64,000 nucleotides of DNA, from NCBI GenBank assembly GCA_943787225.1, contig CALSLP010000002.1:524648-588647 (forward strand), in the 5' to 3' direction. Both the position numbers and the translations under genes were made by a program. This document shows, piece after piece, positions 20,731 through 31,975 of the stretch (within the stretch, counting starts at the first letter, position 1; each line of letters opens with the position of its first letter). The notes beneath the pieces are model-generated. The model worked only from the letters and a program-made list of their open reading frames with translations. It was not told the DNA's origin and ran no database searches. This DNA is from an uncultured Alphaproteobacteria bacterium (lineage in GTDB: Bacteria > Pseudomonadota > Alphaproteobacteria > MPNO01 > UBA2964).

Positions 20731-20766
20731 CCTATCACCCCGTCTGTTCGTTCGATGAGCACAATG

Positions 20767-21714
20767 CTAATCCGCAGCAGACTCTTTAAAAATGGTATCG
20801 ATCTGGCCGACGTCAAATCTGTAATCGACATTACAGAATTCACACGTGACCACAACATCATCCCCGATCTTCATCGACTCAATTTCGTCACGCGGGAAAG
20901 AGACCAACACATTCCGTACCCGGTCAGCCGAACAACGGCATTTCATCGCAAAGGATGATGGGTCAAATGCCCGCACGCCGTCTTCGGAAAACAACCGAAA
21001 CAACAAATCATGTGGATGCAAAGACACATCCAGCAACTCTTCATTGGTAGAACTCCCAAGGAATATAACGGCGCGACGCCATGCATCTTCAAATTCAGCA
21101 TCGGTGGCCTCACCATCGATACTCTGAAACCCGGAAAATGCAGATTTCTGTACCATGACACCGCCACCGCGCCAGGTTGGCCCTTGTTCACCATTAACCT
21201 GAGACACAACCACTTTAAGCGCCGCATCAAGCTGTGCCGATTGCCGAAGATAGTCATGGGCACATTCAGCGAGAGTCGCCCCTTCAAGCTGCACGATGCC
21301 CTGATAGGGCTGGGTGTCTGCGCCCTGGTCAACTGTCAGTGCAAAATATCCATTACCCAGCAATCGGGGGACCTCTTGTTGCGGGCCATCACCTTTGTTT
21401 TCCGATACCGCCTGCAGCTTTTCTGCGTCAAACCGCGCATAGCCGCGCATATTGCCATCGGTTGTGACATCCACCAGCAACATGCTCACCGGCCCCTCAC
21501 CCTTCACCTGAATAGACAGCACACCATCAAATTTAAGAGTTCCCGACATCAACGCTGCGATGACCTGTACTTCGCCTAAAAGTGTTGCAACTTCCGTGGG
21601 GTAATCATGGGCCGTCAGCACTTGGTTCATCGCGTCACCGAGACGAACGAGACGGCCCTGTGCGGCATGGTTCTCCAGTTGGAATGGCTGAAGCGTATTA
21701 TCCACGTTTCTCAT
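20767..21714 (-). CDS. hslO: Hsp33 redox-regulated chaperone
   Basis: About 315 residues. The C-terminal zinc-redox switch is seen as MKCRCSADRV followed 25-35 residues later by VTCEFCNVDYRF, the CxC/CxxC set that releases zinc on oxidation and activates the holdase. N-terminal marks: LVRLGDAMNQVLTAHDYP and LLGEVQVIAALMSGTLKFDG. ATG 21714 (MRNVDNTLQPFQ) overlaps or abuts the argF stop at 21720; a longer frame to 21783 lies inside argF and is not used. Confidence 0.95.
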   Translation of the reverse strand: MRNVDNTLQPFQLENHAAQGRLVRLGDAMNQVLTAHDYPTEVATLLGEVQVIAALMSGTLKFDGVLSIQVKGEGPVSMLLVDVTTDGNMRGYARFDAEKLQAVSENKGDGPQQEVPRLLGNGYFALTVDQGADTQPYQGIVQLEGATLAECAHDYLRQSAQLDAALKVVVSQVNGEQGPTWRGGGVMVQKSAFSGFQSIDGEATDAEFEDAWRRAVIFLGSSTNEELLDVSLHPHDLLFRLFSEDGVRAFDPSSFAMKCRCSADRVRNVLVSFPRDEIESMKIGDDVVVTCEFCNVDYRFDVGQIDTIFKESAAD

Positions 21715-21719
21715 CCCGG

Positions 21720-22622
21720 TCACCCGAGACACCAGACAAGAACACCCTTCTGGGCATGCAGCCGGTTTTCGGCTTCGTCCCATACGACAGACTGCGACCC
21801 TTCGAGAACGCTAGACGTAACTTCCTCACCCCGATGGGCGGGTAAGCAATGCATAAAAATTGCATTCGCATCGGCTTTTGCCATGAGCGCATCATTCACC
21901 CGATAAGGTTCCAATAATTGTTGGCGTCTTTCGCCTGGCTGATCTCCCATCGACACCCAGGTATCCGTCACAACGCAATCCGCACCGGTAACAGCCGCGA
22001 CTGGATCAAGCGTTTCAACTACTTTGGTCCCTGCCGCAAGCGCCCGGTCGATCTCCTCCCGCGAAATGGACAATTCAGCAGGACAGGAAAGGCATAGCTC
22101 GAAATTAAACTTGGTCGCCGCATGCAACCAGGTCACCGCCATATTATTCCCGTCACCAACCCAAGCCACTTTGTGGCCTTCGATAGGGCCGCGATGTTCC
22201 TCAAACGTCATCACGTCGGCCATGAGCTGGCAAGGATGCGACCGATCGGTCAGCGCGTTAATAATCGGCACCGTCGCATGTTGTGCAAGTTCATCCATTT
22301 TGTCGGGATCGTTTGTCCGCATCATGATTGCATCGACGTAACGGCTCAAAACGCGAGCCGTATCGGCGATGGTTTCGCCACGTCCAATTTGCATATCGTC
22401 ATGATTAAGAACAATCGTCTGACCACCAAGTTGTTTCATGCCGACTTCAAAAGAGACCCGGGTTCTGGTGGACGATTTCTCAAAAATCATCGCCAGTGTT
22501 TTACCGACCAACGGTGCTTTCTCACCAGTGCCATTCTTGAAACCAAGACCTAGATTAATCATCTGACGCAAGTCAGCTGTCTCGATAATATCGAGATCAA
22601 GAAAATGTTTAATCGCAGTCAT
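21720..22622 (-). CDS. argF: Ornithine carbamoyltransferase
   Basis: About 300 residues: ornithine plus carbamoyl phosphate to citrulline. The carbamoyl-phosphate loop [26 protein letters not shown] and the ornithine loop [11 protein letters not shown] are all present. ATG 22622 ([11 protein letters not shown]) overlaps the argD stop as ATGA, so the two are translationally coupled; the frame open to 22664 is within argD. Continuous with hslO downstream. Confidence 0.96.
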   Translation of the reverse strand: MTAIKHFLDLDIIETADLRQMINLGLGFKNGTGEKAPLVGKTLAMIFEKSSTRTRVSFEVGMKQLGGQTIVLNHDDMQIGRGETIADTARVLSRYVDAIMMRTNDPDKMDELAQHATVPIINALTDRSHPCQLMADVMTFEEHRGPIEGHKVAWVGDGNNMAVTWLHAATKFNFELCLSCPAELSISREEIDRALAAGTKVVETLDPVAAVTGADCVVTDTWVSMGDQPGERRQQLLEPYRVNDALMAKADANAIFMHCLPAHRGEEVTSSVLEGSQSVVWDEAENRLHAQKGVLVWCLG

Positions 22623-23791
22623 GACGACAGCCTTTCCCAGGCCCGCCCCATCATCTCGACGCATTCAGCAATATGCGTCTCATCAATGACCAGCGGCGGT
22701 AACAACCGCATAACATTATCCCCTGCCGGCACGGTAAGCAGACCTTCTTCGCGGCAGGCCGCCACGAAATCACCAGCGGGAGGAATACATTTGAGCCCGA
22801 TCATCATTCCGGCACCCCGAACATCTTCAAAGGCACCCGGATGGTCCCCAGAAAATTTAATCATACTGGCGAAAAGCCGTTCACCCATTTCACGCACACC
22901 TGCCAGAAATCCATCTTCTTGCAGGACATCCATGACAGTATTCGCAACAGCCATCGCCAGCGGATTGCCACCGAACGTGCTGCCATGCGTACCCGGCGTA
23001 ATACCTACTGCCGCCTTCTCCGTTGCAAGGCAGGCACCAACGGGAAAACCACCGCCCAGCCCTTTGGCGAGTGACATGACGTCCGGCTCAACACCAAAAC
23101 TCTCGTAAGCAAACAGCTTTCCGACGCGCCCAATCCCGGTCTGAACTTCATCAAAGAACAGCAAAAGACCAAACTCGTCACAGGCTTCCCGAAGACCTTT
23201 CAGGAATGCTGCGTTTGAGGGCCGAATGCCACCCTCGCCCTGAATAGGCTCAACGATAATTCCCGCGGTCTCTGGCGTAATTGCGTTACGCAATTCATTC
23301 AAATTGCCAAAAGGCACCTGATCAAATCCGTCAGGCATTGGCCCAAAGCCAGCGATATGGGCCGCGTTATTCGCCGCCGCAATCGTCGACAGGGTGCGGC
23401 CATGAAAACTGCTATCGAAGGAAATAATCCGATAACGCTCGGGATGCCCGGTTGCCGCCTGGTATTTGCGAACAATCTTGATACCGGCCTCTACCGCTTC
23501 CGCGCCGGAATTACAAAAGAACGCGCTGTCAGCAAAACTGGCGGCGACCAGCTTCCGTGCCAGTTCTTCCTGCTCGGGAACCCGGTAGAGATTGGACACA
23601 TGCCAAAGCTTGCCAGCCTGATCGGTCAGGGCTTTCACCAGTCGCGGGTGGTTGTGACCAAGCGCATTGACCGCCACACCGGCGGCGAAGTCGAGATAGC
23701 GTTTTCCATCGGTCGAAAACAGATGTGCACCCTCGCCCCGTTCAAAGGCGAGATCGGCCCGACCATAGCTGGGCATTACCTCAGATATCAC
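22619..23791 (-). CDS. argD: Acetylornithine aminotransferase
   Basis: A 390-residue class III PLP aminotransferase. N-acetylglutamate semialdehyde to N-acetylornithine in arginine synthesis. [47 protein letters not shown] and the PLP lysine in [15 protein letters not shown] are typical, as is [12 protein letters not shown]. The start is a GTG at 23791; an ATG six codons later ([11 protein letters not shown]) is an alternative. First gene of an argD-argF-hslO unit. Confidence 0.95.
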   Translation of the reverse strand: MISEVMPSYGRADLAFERGEGAHLFSTDGKRYLDFAAGVAVNALGHNHPRLVKALTDQAGKLWHVSNLYRVPEQEELARKLVAASFADSAFFCNSGAEAVEAGIKIVRKYQAATGHPERYRIISFDSSFHGRTLSTIAAANNAAHIAGFGPMPDGFDQVPFGNLNELRNAITPETAGIIVEPIQGEGGIRPSNAAFLKGLREACDEFGLLLFFDEVQTGIGRVGKLFAYESFGVEPDVMSLAKGLGGGFPVGACLATEKAAVGITPGTHGSTFGGNPLAMAVANTVMDVLQEDGFLAGVREMGERLFASMIKFSGDHPGAFEDVRGAGMMIGLKCIPPAGDFVAACREEGLLTVPAGDNVMRLLPPLVIDETHIAECVEMMGRAWERLSS

Positions 23792-23918
23792 TGTTCATCT
23801 CCCGCTGTTTTCGTGCAGCAGAACGTTGCTGCGAAAGCGGGGAGAATTAGGCTTCAGCCCTACGAATGTCAACGTTGGCGGAAAGTAATCAGCGATTTTC
23901 CCGCGGCGAGGCGACGCG

Positions 23919-24713
23919 TTAGCTCTTTAATTTATAACCGCTCGCCACCATCCGATAGCACACCGCCCAGAGCACAATATTCAGCCCTAGAAGCAGCAAC
24001 ACACCAAACGTTAATGACGCATCTGCATGGCCGATGAATCCATATCGAAAGCCGTCAATCATATAAAAGAACGGGTTCGCCATCGCCACATCTTGCCAAA
24101 ACCCTGGCAGCCGCTCTATCGAGTAAAAGGTTCCCGATAGAAACGAAAGAGGCGTGATGATGAAATTGCTGATCGAGGCCTGATGGTCAAATTTCTCCGC
24201 GACGATACCCGTCAGCAACCCGACCATCGATAAGAGCGAAGAGGCCGCAAAGGCATGGAATAAAATCAGCCAGATATTATGGATTTGCAGCGGCACAAAA
24301 ATCCATATGGATAATCCTACACAAAGCGCAACAAGAACCCCACGCGCAACGCCGCCCATCACAAAACCGGTAATAAATTCGCCTGGTGACAAAGGCGGCA
24401 TCAGCATATCGACGATGTTCCCCTGAATTTTTGAGATCATCACCGAGCTGACGGTATTCGCGTAGGCGTTCTGGATGATCGCCATAATGATCAGCCCCGG
24501 GGCCAGGAACTCAACAAACGGAACGCCGCCAATCTCCTGAACCGCGCGCCCGAGAGCCAGCGTAAAGATTGCCAGAAACAACAATGTCGTCACCGCCGGA
24601 GCCATCAAGGTCTGAAGGCCAACTTTAAAGAACCGATGAATTTCCTTGGTGACGTGCGTTCGAACACCAAGCCAGTTTATGGCACCAATGTCGCGCGGGG
24701 GGACTACACTCAT
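23919..24713 (-). CDS. ABC-2 type transporter permease
   Basis: A 264-residue inner-membrane protein with six hydrophobic segments and the ABC-2 signature VSSVMISKIQGNIVDMLMPPLSPGEFI (the TGxxF/AxxR-like helix) and the ending RYGFIGHADASLTFGVLLLLG. Related to NodJ/YadH/DrrB exporters. No ATPase gene is next to it; in many alphaproteobacteria the ATPase is elsewhere or the permease is paired at distance. It precedes or follows the MscS gene by only 17 bases on the same strand. Confidence 0.85.
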   Translation of the reverse strand: MSVVPPRDIGAINWLGVRTHVTKEIHRFFKVGLQTLMAPAVTTLLFLAIFTLALGRAVQEIGGVPFVEFLAPGLIIMAIIQNAYANTVSSVMISKIQGNIVDMLMPPLSPGEFITGFVMGGVARGVLVALCVGLSIWIFVPLQIHNIWLILFHAFAASSLLSMVGLLTGIVAEKFDHQASISNFIITPLSFLSGTFYSIERLPGFWQDVAMANPFFYMIDGFRYGFIGHADASLTFGVLLLLGLNIVLWAVCYRMVASGYKLKS

Positions 24714-24730
24714 ATTAAAATTATTCCTGT

Positions 24731-27032
24731 TTACTCACTGTCAGGGACATCAGCGCCACCAGTGTCAGGCGTTGGCGTCTCCACCCTGCTAAAGGATTTA
24801 GCAGCGGTAGCTTGCTTTTCCTGTCGATCAGCAATGTGCGTTTCAGCATTCACGGTCGCGATACGAGCGGGCGGGGCATTTCCAGCAGAATCTTCACCAA
24901 AATAAATAGTCCGATGCGGAAACGGTATCTCGATGCCAAGTTCATCGAAGCGCTTCTTCATACGACGATTAAATTCGCGGCCAACGGCCCATTGTTTTAT
25001 AGGTACCGTCGTAATGCGTGCTTTGATCACAACAGCATTATCGCCAAAACTATCGACACCCATTATTTCGAGTGGTTCAAGAATGAGATTCTTGTAGGCC
25101 TCATCCTGCATCAACTCATCGCCGAGCTGACGCAGTACCGTCACAACATGATCCGTATCTTCGCGGTAGGCGATGCCAACATTGAAGACATAACGCGAAA
25201 AATCCTTGGTCATATTTTCAAGTGTTGTGACAGCGCTAAAGGGCAGAACATGCACCGTTCCCGCCACATCTCGCAGCTGAATCGTCCGCAAGGTCAGCTT
25301 TTCGACAACCCCGGCATGGGTATCAACCTTGACAACATCCCCAACCGAAATGTGATCTTCGATGAGTATGAAAATGCCCGTAATAATGTCTTTCACCAGC
25401 GTCTGCGCTCCGAAGCCAATAGCAAGACCAACAACACCGGCCCCGGCAAGCAGTGGTCCAATATTCAGCCCCAGCTCCGACAACGAAACCATCACCACCA
25501 TGGTCACAAGGACAACCAACAACGCCATTCTAAGAAGAGGCAGAAGCGTCCGCGCACGAGCCGAGACAGTTGTTCCACTGGACAGAGATCTTTCTATAAT
25601 CGCACTGGTCATCTCCCATACAACAGTGGTCACAATTATCAGCAGTATGATAGTGACCAGACTTCCCGTTGCGCGTTGACCAAACGGCGTGCCAAGCCAG
25701 TCATAAGAATCGATCCCCCACGCTTCAAAAACTGTAAAGGCTGCAACAAACCATATGACGATCGTAATCGTCCGTTCGAGGATAGGTTGATATCGGTTAG
25801 CACGCGCTTCAAGTCCTGGATAACGCTGCTTCACCTCTTCCCGTAACGCAAACACCCGCCGCGCGGCCCGAACCAAACCGAGGACAATTAGTCGCGCCGC
25901 GAACAGAACAAGGATCGTTAGCAATGTTGACTGCAACAGTTTTGAGAATCCGTCTTCAATGGCGAGCGCCCAAACCGCAAACATTGCAATGACATAGAGA
26001 ATTGCAGGGACATGCCAGATATCCGCCAGCCGTGCGCGAAAATTACCGTTGTTTTGTTGCCCCAGCCCGGCCACCACGCAGCCATTTCGTAACATGATTC
26101 CGATTCTGCAAAATAAAGACAATCGTTAGCAGAACGACAAATAAGCCCAATAATTTCAGAAATATTTCACCACCGGATTCCGGCACGCCGAGAATTTCAG
26201 CAACCTGAATCAGCGCCATTCCATAAACCGTCACATCCGTGAACCGGCGAATCCAGATAAACAAATAATTCGCATCGGAATCGATCATTGGCAGAAGTCG
26301 CAATGACCCAACGGCGGGCGCCAATATCATCCGGGCAATCGCCATAACCAGACGCACCACGACATTGGCAATAATTAAAGCAACAATTACATCACGACTA
26401 ATTGTGCCGGGGTCCGTTATTAAAAGAACAGCGTAACTTCCCGCAACAAACCCGGCGATTGGCGCGATATCCAGGATGGTTCGCGCCAGCAGGGTTGAGG
26501 CTTGAATCCAAAAGCCGTCTAGCTCACGGGACTCCAAATGACTGCGGGGCCCGGCCAATAAGAGCCTCATGAACCACTCGACCACAAATCCAAATACAAT
26601 AGCGAGGGCTACCTTCCACGCTATTTCAATCCATTTTGCCCGTTGAACGGGGTTGGAAAACTGATCAGCCGCCCAATAATAAACATTTGGCAAATCGAGG
26701 AGCGCCCGCGTCCCGGTAACGATTTTACCACTAAGTGACTCCATCCGTCGTGACAGAAACTCAACGGCTTGGGCGCTTATCCCACGTGCTGCTTTTTTCT
26801 TTGCCTGTTGTTGGCTTTTTGCAGCGAGCAAAAGCTCCAGCTGACTTATTAATTTCTTCCGTTCGGCGTCATTGCCCAGCGTTTGGATCAGCGCCTTAAG
26901 TTCGGTTTCGTTTGCCGCCGATACTGTTTCAGTAGAAGGAGCCTGAGCCGTTTGAGCTACGGCTAATCCGCCTACGGTCAACCAAATGCCCAGAAAGGCA
27001 AACAGGAAACAGGAATGAAGATAACGTTTCAT
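24731..27032 (-). CDS. Large MscS-family mechanosensitive channel (frameshifted)
   Basis: Two overlapping frames form one roughly 765-residue channel. The N-terminal half (from 27032) has a signal peptide (MKRYLHSCFLFAFLGIWLTV...AVA), a periplasmic helical region and about five membrane segments, ending ILQNRNHVTKWLRGG before stopping at 26043. The second half continues QQNNGNFRARLADIWHVPAILY and contains the MscS pore helix and beta domain: LLAGAGVVGLAIGFGAQTLVKDIITGIFILIEDHISVGDVVKVD, ending IPFPHRTIYFG. One extra base in the CCCC run at 26060-26063 accounts for the split. It resembles the E. coli YbiO/MscM class that gates on membrane tension. Cyclic-nucleotide or other sensor domains are not visible. 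Confidence 0.85.
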
Positions 27033-27211
27033 AGTCTTATCGTTCAGTTTTCAAAACAGGCGGCCCAGGGCCGGCGAGGTCATACCATATAATATTGCTG
27101 CGGCGGCAACACTATTGGAACCCACATGTCATTTATGTGATGCCGTTGTTGCCTTCAGCCCCTTCCGATATGATCCACGGCAATTGGATACTGGCGTAAA
27201 AGGAAAGAAAA

Positions 27212-29548
27212 ATGGGCGAATTTGCAGTTGGCCAATCTGTGCCTCGAGAGGAAGACCCGCGACTATTAACCGGCGGCGGCGAATTTCTCGACGATGTCAA
27301 TTTGCGGAATCAATGCTGGGCCTATGTTCTCAGATCGCCCTACGCCATGGCAAATATTCGATCCATCGACACAGCAGCGGCCGCCAAGGCTCCCGGTGTT
27401 TTACGGGTGCTGACCGGCGAAGATTGGGCAAAAGAGAATTACGGCGGCTTGCCCTGTGAAGATGCCAATAAGAAAAAACAAGATGGTTCGCCCATGTACC
27501 ACCCTGAACACCCCGTCCTGGTTAAGGATCAGGTCAGGTTAGTCGGGGATTGCGTTGCCTTCGTTGTCGCCGAAACATATGCGCAGGCCCGCGATGCGGC
27601 GGAGATGATCGATGTTGATTATGAACCCCTGCCCTCCGTAACCGACGTTGAAGGCGCTATCGCCGAAGGGGCACCTGCTGTCTGGCCGGATTGCCCCGAC
27701 AACATCTCTTTCTTTGAAGAAAAAGGCGATGCCGCCGCTGTAGACGCTGCTTTTGCCCGCGCTGATCACATTGTTCAGCAGAAAATGGTGGTTAACCGGG
27801 TTACCGCTGTAGCGATGGAACCGCGCGGTTGTCTCGGAGATTACGACGAACGCCAAGGCCGCTATACTCTATATACTGGTTTGCAAAACCCGCACCCGCT
27901 GCGCTATCAGCTCGCGCGCGAAATTTTCAACATTCCGGAAACTGACATCCGCGTTATCCCTGGCGATGTAGGCGGCAGTTTCGGCATGCGCGGTGGCACC
28001 TATAACGAACTACCTCTTGTCCTCTGGGCATCCCGTCTCGTCGGCCGTCCTGTGAAATGGCGCTGCGATCGGTCAGAAGGGTTCATGTCCGACTCACATG
28101 CCCGCGATAACGTTACAGACATTGCACTCGCCCTCGATAAAGACGGGATCTTCCTTGGATTGAAGGTCAAGACCGTCGCCAGTATGGGTGCCTATCTGGC
28201 CATCCGAGGGCCACGGCCCCCGACCAATAACCTTGGAACGCTTGCCGGCATATACAGAACACCAGCCGTGCATGTCGAGGTGACGGGTGTCTTTACAAAT
28301 AACTGCGAAACCAATCCTTATCGAGGAGCGGGTGCACCGGAGGCGGCCTATGTCGGCGAACGCCTCGTTGACTTAGCGGCGAGAGAACTCGGCATGGACC
28401 CCGCTGAGATACGCCAGAAGAACAGTGTCACCCCGGACCAGATGCCGTGGACCAACGCGCTTGGCTTTACCTATGACGTTGGCGATTTCCCCGGCAATAT
28501 GGAAAAGGCGCTGAAGGCCATTGATTACGAAAATTTCGAAACGCGACGCGCCGAAGCCGCCGAACGGGGTGTGCTCCGGGGGCTTGGCATCTCGAATACG
28601 GTCAAGAAAACCTCGTCACCCAATCTCGAATCCAGCAGCATCCGGTTCGACCCATCGGGCACTGTCACGCTGATAATGGGTACCATCAGTCACGGTCAGG
28701 GACATGAGACAGTCTTCAAGCAGATTGTGTGTGATCGGCTGGGGATTGAGCCGTCGACGATCCGCTATGTCCAGGGCGACACGGACATGGTCACCTATGG
28801 TCGCGGGACATTTAATTCACGTTCAATGTCGATAGGCGGATCCGCCGTCGCGCTGGCCTGTGACAAGACAATTGCGAAGGCGACAACAATTGCCGCGCAT
28901 GTCCTTGAAGCCGCCGAAGCTGACCTTGAGTTTGAGGAAGGCATCTTCACCGTCGCAGGCACTGACCGCTCAATGACGATCATTGAGGTCGCAAAGGCGG
29001 CGTTTAGCGCGAGCGCTATCCCAGCCGAAATTGAGCCGGGGCTAAATGAAATTGGCACCTTTACACCGCAATATTGGAACTGGCCGACCGGTGTTCAGAT
29101 CTGTGAGCTGGAGATCGACCCCGAGACCGGAACAACAAATATTGTTAATTTTGTTTGCGTCGATGATGTTGGCACCGTGGTGAACCCAATGCTGCTCAAA
29201 GCACAAATGCATGGCGGCATAATTCAAGGGGTGGGTCAGGCTCTTATGGAAGACATTGTTTATGACGAAACCGGCCAGCTGATTTCCGGCTCTCTCATGG
29301 ATTACTGTGTACCGCGGGCAGATGGCATGTGTTTCATGGACATCATTAGCGCGCCGGTTCCGACTGCATCAAACCTGATTGGTGCCAAAGGCGGCGGCGA
29401 ATCTGGGCCGACGGGGGCTTTACCCGCGACGATCAATGCCGTTGTCGACGCGCTCAAACCACTGGGTGTTGCCCATATCGACATGCCCGCGACCCCGCAC
29501 AAAATTTGGCAAACTATTCAAAAGGCCAAAGCCGAAAAGGCTGCCTGA
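27212..29548 (+). CDS. CoxL-like molybdopterin-binding subunit, xanthine oxidase family (paralogue 1)
   Basis: A 778-residue large subunit of a molybdenum hydroxylase. Order seen: N-terminal a/b hammerhead domain (PREEDPRLLTGGGEFLDDV), then PGDVGGSFGMRG, the loop NPYRGAGAPEA near residue 370 and the catalytic glutamate in GAKGGGESGPTGA near 729. The loop lacks the Cys of the CO-dehydrogenase form I active site (AYxCSFR), so it is a form II or aldehyde/xanthine-type hydroxylase of unknown substrate. GGSAVALAC and HGQGHETVFKQ are cofactor-binding stretches. No 2Fe-2S or FAD subunit gene is adjacent. A close paralogue of equal length lies 6 kb downstream. Confidence 0.85.
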   Translation: MGEFAVGQSVPREEDPRLLTGGGEFLDDVNLRNQCWAYVLRSPYAMANIRSIDTAAAAKAPGVLRVLTGEDWAKENYGGLPCEDANKKKQDGSPMYHPEHPVLVKDQVRLVGDCVAFVVAETYAQARDAAEMIDVDYEPLPSVTDVEGAIAEGAPAVWPDCPDNISFFEEKGDAAAVDAAFARADHIVQQKMVVNRVTAVAMEPRGCLGDYDERQGRYTLYTGLQNPHPLRYQLAREIFNIPETDIRVIPGDVGGSFGMRGGTYNELPLVLWASRLVGRPVKWRCDRSEGFMSDSHARDNVTDIALALDKDGIFLGLKVKTVASMGAYLAIRGPRPPTNNLGTLAGIYRTPAVHVEVTGVFTNNCETNPYRGAGAPEAAYVGERLVDLAARELGMDPAEIRQKNSVTPDQMPWTNALGFTYDVGDFPGNMEKALKAIDYENFETRRAEAAERGVLRGLGISNTVKKTSSPNLESSSIRFDPSGTVTLIMGTISHGQGHETVFKQIVCDRLGIEPSTIRYVQGDTDMVTYGRGTFNSRSMSIGGSAVALACDKTIAKATTIAAHVLEAAEADLEFEEGIFTVAGTDRSMTIIEVAKAAFSASAIPAEIEPGLNEIGTFTPQYWNWPTGVQICELEIDPETGTTNIVNFVCVDDVGTVVNPMLLKAQMHGGIIQGVGQALMEDIVYDETGQLISGSLMDYCVPRADGMCFMDIISAPVPTASNLIGAKGGGESGPTGALPATINAVVDALKPLGVAHIDMPATPHKIWQTIQKAKAEKAA

Positions 29549-29582
29549 GCAACGGAAACAGTCAACAAAAGACAGGGAGATA

Positions 29583-30435
29583 ATGATGTCCGATCCTTCT
29601 ATAGCTGGAAAAGTCTGTGTCGTCACAGGCGGCAGTCGTGGTCTCGGTAGGGCAATGACTCTTGCTCTTACCGCCGCCGGTGCAAAGGTTGTCGCACCGA
29701 GCCACATCGCAGATGACATTCCGCTCATCGAGGCAGATGTCGCCGGCGTCATTGGCAATAGCGGGGGCGATGTTCACGCGATGGCAGCCGATCTGCGTAG
29801 CGCAGATGACTGCAAGGGCATTATCGACGCCACGGTCGATCGGTTTGGACAAGTCGATATGGTGATCAATAATGCCGGACTTGGGATGCGGCCCTTCAGC
29901 GAAAACTTTATGACCGAGCGCACTAAATTCTGGGAAGCGGATATTGGCCAGGTCCAGGCGACCTTTGATACCAACACGATGGGCCCGTTTCATATGGCCG
30001 CCATTGCCGTGCCCCATATGTTGAAACAAGGCTGGGGGCGGATCGTCAACGTCACCACAAGTATTGGCACGATGCAGCGCAATGGCTTTTACCCTTACGG
30101 ACCGTCTAAAACGGCATTGGAAGCCTCTACCCGTATCTGGGCGGAAGATCTCGACAGCACTGGCATTACCTCCAACGTTCTAATCCCGGGACGCGCCGCT
30201 GACACGGCCATCATGCCGACCGAATGGCGTGAGTCAGGCACCCATCACTCCGGACAGGAACCCGCCGATCCCTGCCGTCATGGGGCCACCGATTCTATGG
30301 CTGGCGTCCAGCGCTTCCGATGGTATCACCGGCCAACGATTTGAAGCGGACAAGTGGGACGTTTCGATTGACCCAACGGTATCTGCCAAATCACAAATGC
30401 GCCCAGCAGGTTTCGAACTCCGCGACCCGGAATAG
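29583..30435 (+). CDS. Short-chain dehydrogenase/reductase (frameshifted)
   Basis: Classical SDR: VCVVTGGSRGLGRAM (NAD(P)-binding TGxxxGxG near residue 15), NNAGLGMRP (NNAG), catalytic Ser region IVNVTTSIGTMQRNG, and YGPSKTALEAS (YxxxK). After PTEWRESG the frame runs into an unrelated tail ending at 30344, while the adjacent frame gives NPPIPAVMGPPILWLASSAS DGITGQRFEADKWD ending at 30435, the normal SDR C-terminus. The break is between about 30229 and 30262 (a one-base insertion). The start is ATG 29583 or 29586 behind GGGAGA. It follows the CoxL-like gene by 34 bases, so the pair is probably an operon. Substrate unknown. Confidence 0.8.
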
Positions 30436-30477
30436 ATTTGTAATGGGCAGATCGGATCAAATAAGGTATCGAAGGAT

Positions 30478-31073
30478 ATGGATGGTCCAGCTCTATCGCC
30501 CGCATTACAGAAACACGCGGACCCAAAAGCAGCCGCACAGCAGGAGGCAGATACACTGACCGGTATCAAGGCAGACATTGTTGCGGAAGTCCCCCGCCTG
30601 CGCCGTTATGCCCTGAGTTTACTGCGGGATTCAGTTGCTGCTGACGACCTGGTTCAGGATTGTCTTGAGCGCGGTATCTCCCGAATCCATCTTTTTCAGC
30701 CAGGGACTAATTTGCGTGCCTGGCTGTTTACAATCATGCACAACCTGCACATCAACGCCGTCCTCAAAGCGAGACGGGCGCCACCCGCGGGAATCAGGGA
30801 TGACGCTGCGGAAAGCCATCGCAGCGCCATACCCGCGTCACAGGGTGACGGGCTCATGGTTAGAGACCTGGAACGCGCCTTGGATAAATTATCGTTGGAT
30901 CAAAAGGCAGTTGTGTTGCTGGTGGGCGTCGAAGGATTGAGCTACGCCGAAACGGCAGCGGTACTGGAGGTACCGGTCGGAACCGTCATGTCCAGATTGG
31001 CTCGCGGTCGACGCCGGGGTTGAGAGAAATTATGGAAGGTAATGATCAGGATTCAGAGGAGTCCGGGTCATGA
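30478..31073 (+). CDS. ECF-type RNA polymerase sigma factor (frameshifted near the end)
   Basis: An extracytoplasmic-function sigma factor. Region 2: RYALSLLRDSVAADDLVQDCLERG and LRAWLFTIMHNLHIN; region 4: LDKLSLDQKAVVLLVGVEGLSYAETAAVLEVPVGTVMSRLARGR, the promoter -35 recognition helix. The frame then stops after RRRG at 31023, whereas the adjacent frame reads LREIMEGNDQDSEESGS and stops at 31073, overlapping the anti-sigma start as ATGA. That overlap and the normal GTVMSRLxRGRxxLR ending show that a base has been lost in or near the G run at 31016-31019. ATG 30478 has AAGGA just upstream. Confidence 0.85.
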
Positions 31074-31810
31074 GCGATATGAAAATTATTGGCGACGCAG
31101 AACTTAACGCCTATCTCGATGGAGAACTCGACACTGAAAGCCAGGCTGTCGTCGCAGCTTGGCTTGCCAAGAATCCGGAAGAGGCTGTCCGGCTTGAGTT
31201 GATGCGCCGCGACAAAGACCTGCTGGCGAACATAAATAGCGACATTTTATCCGCGCCAATTCCAGCACAATTTACAAAAACGATTGCCCGGATGCCGACC
31301 ACGCCAGCAAACAATAATCACTGGATGCGGGCGGCGGCGGCGATTGTGCTGCTATTGGCAGGCGCCGCTGGCGGCTGGTTCGCACATGAGCAGGTCATCC
31401 CCTCGCAAATCGTTGCGAAAGCGGGTTTTGTTGACCAAGCGGTGAGCGCGCATGTTCTCTTCACTAAAGAACGCCGCCACGCCGTCGAGGCCAAAGCCGA
31501 AGAGAAGCATCTTGTTCGCTGGCTATCGAGACGGGTCGGCCGCACGCTAAATCCGCCCAATCTGAATGAGGCAGGCTATAAACTCGTCGGTGGCCGCCTG
31601 GTTTCGGATTATGGGCGCCCGGCGGCACAATTTATGTTCCAAACTAAGGATCGCGAGCGTTTAACGCTCTACGTTCGGAGCGCGCCTGATGAAAAGGAAA
31701 CCAAGTTCCAGATCGTTGAGGATCGCGGGGTTTCGGCATTTTACTGGATTGAGAAGCCCTACGCCTATGCCCTGATTGGCAAGGTAGGCCGCAAAAGCTC
31801 GTCGCTTTAG
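31070..31810 (+). CDS. Transmembrane anti-sigma factor, partner of the ECF sigma
   Basis: A 246-residue protein with a short N-terminal anti-sigma domain (AELNAYLDGELDTESQAVVAAWLAKNPE, without the HxxxCxxC zinc motif), one membrane helix (AAAAIVLLLAGAAGGWFA, about residues 85-105) and a periplasmic domain (VGRTLNPPNLNEAGYKLVGGRLVSDYGRPAAQFMFQ). This is the common FecR-less, transmembrane anti-sigma layout. The ATGA overlap with the sigma gene supports a coupled pair. The regulon is unknown; the nearby cytochromes and molybdenum enzyme are candidates by position only. Confidence 0.85.
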   Translation: MSDMKIIGDAELNAYLDGELDTESQAVVAAWLAKNPEEAVRLELMRRDKDLLANINSDILSAPIPAQFTKTIARMPTTPANNNHWMRAAAAIVLLLAGAAGGWFAHEQVIPSQIVAKAGFVDQAVSAHVLFTKERRHAVEAKAEEKHLVRWLSRRVGRTLNPPNLNEAGYKLVGGRLVSDYGRPAAQFMFQTKDRERLTLYVRSAPDEKETKFQIVEDRGVSAFYWIEKPYAYALIGKVGRKSSSL

Positions 31811-31975
31811 GTGAAATCGTCCATACCCACCTGCAAAGCCGCTAAGCGTAAAACTCCCCTCTGTCACAATAAATTAATTGTCAGTGGGATTATTTTTGAC
31901 TCATAGTTGTTCGCAGGATGGGATGGTGTATCACCCATACTGTTAATTAATGAAATTCGGGAGGAATAAACCGAT

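Noticed and set aside
24812..25846. 344-residue frame opposite the MscS gene
   Set aside because: Antisense shadow; the minus-strand protein is clearly the coding one.
27212..29548. Aerobic CO dehydrogenase large subunit
   Set aside because: The active-site loop lacks the Cys of form I, and small and medium subunits are missing.
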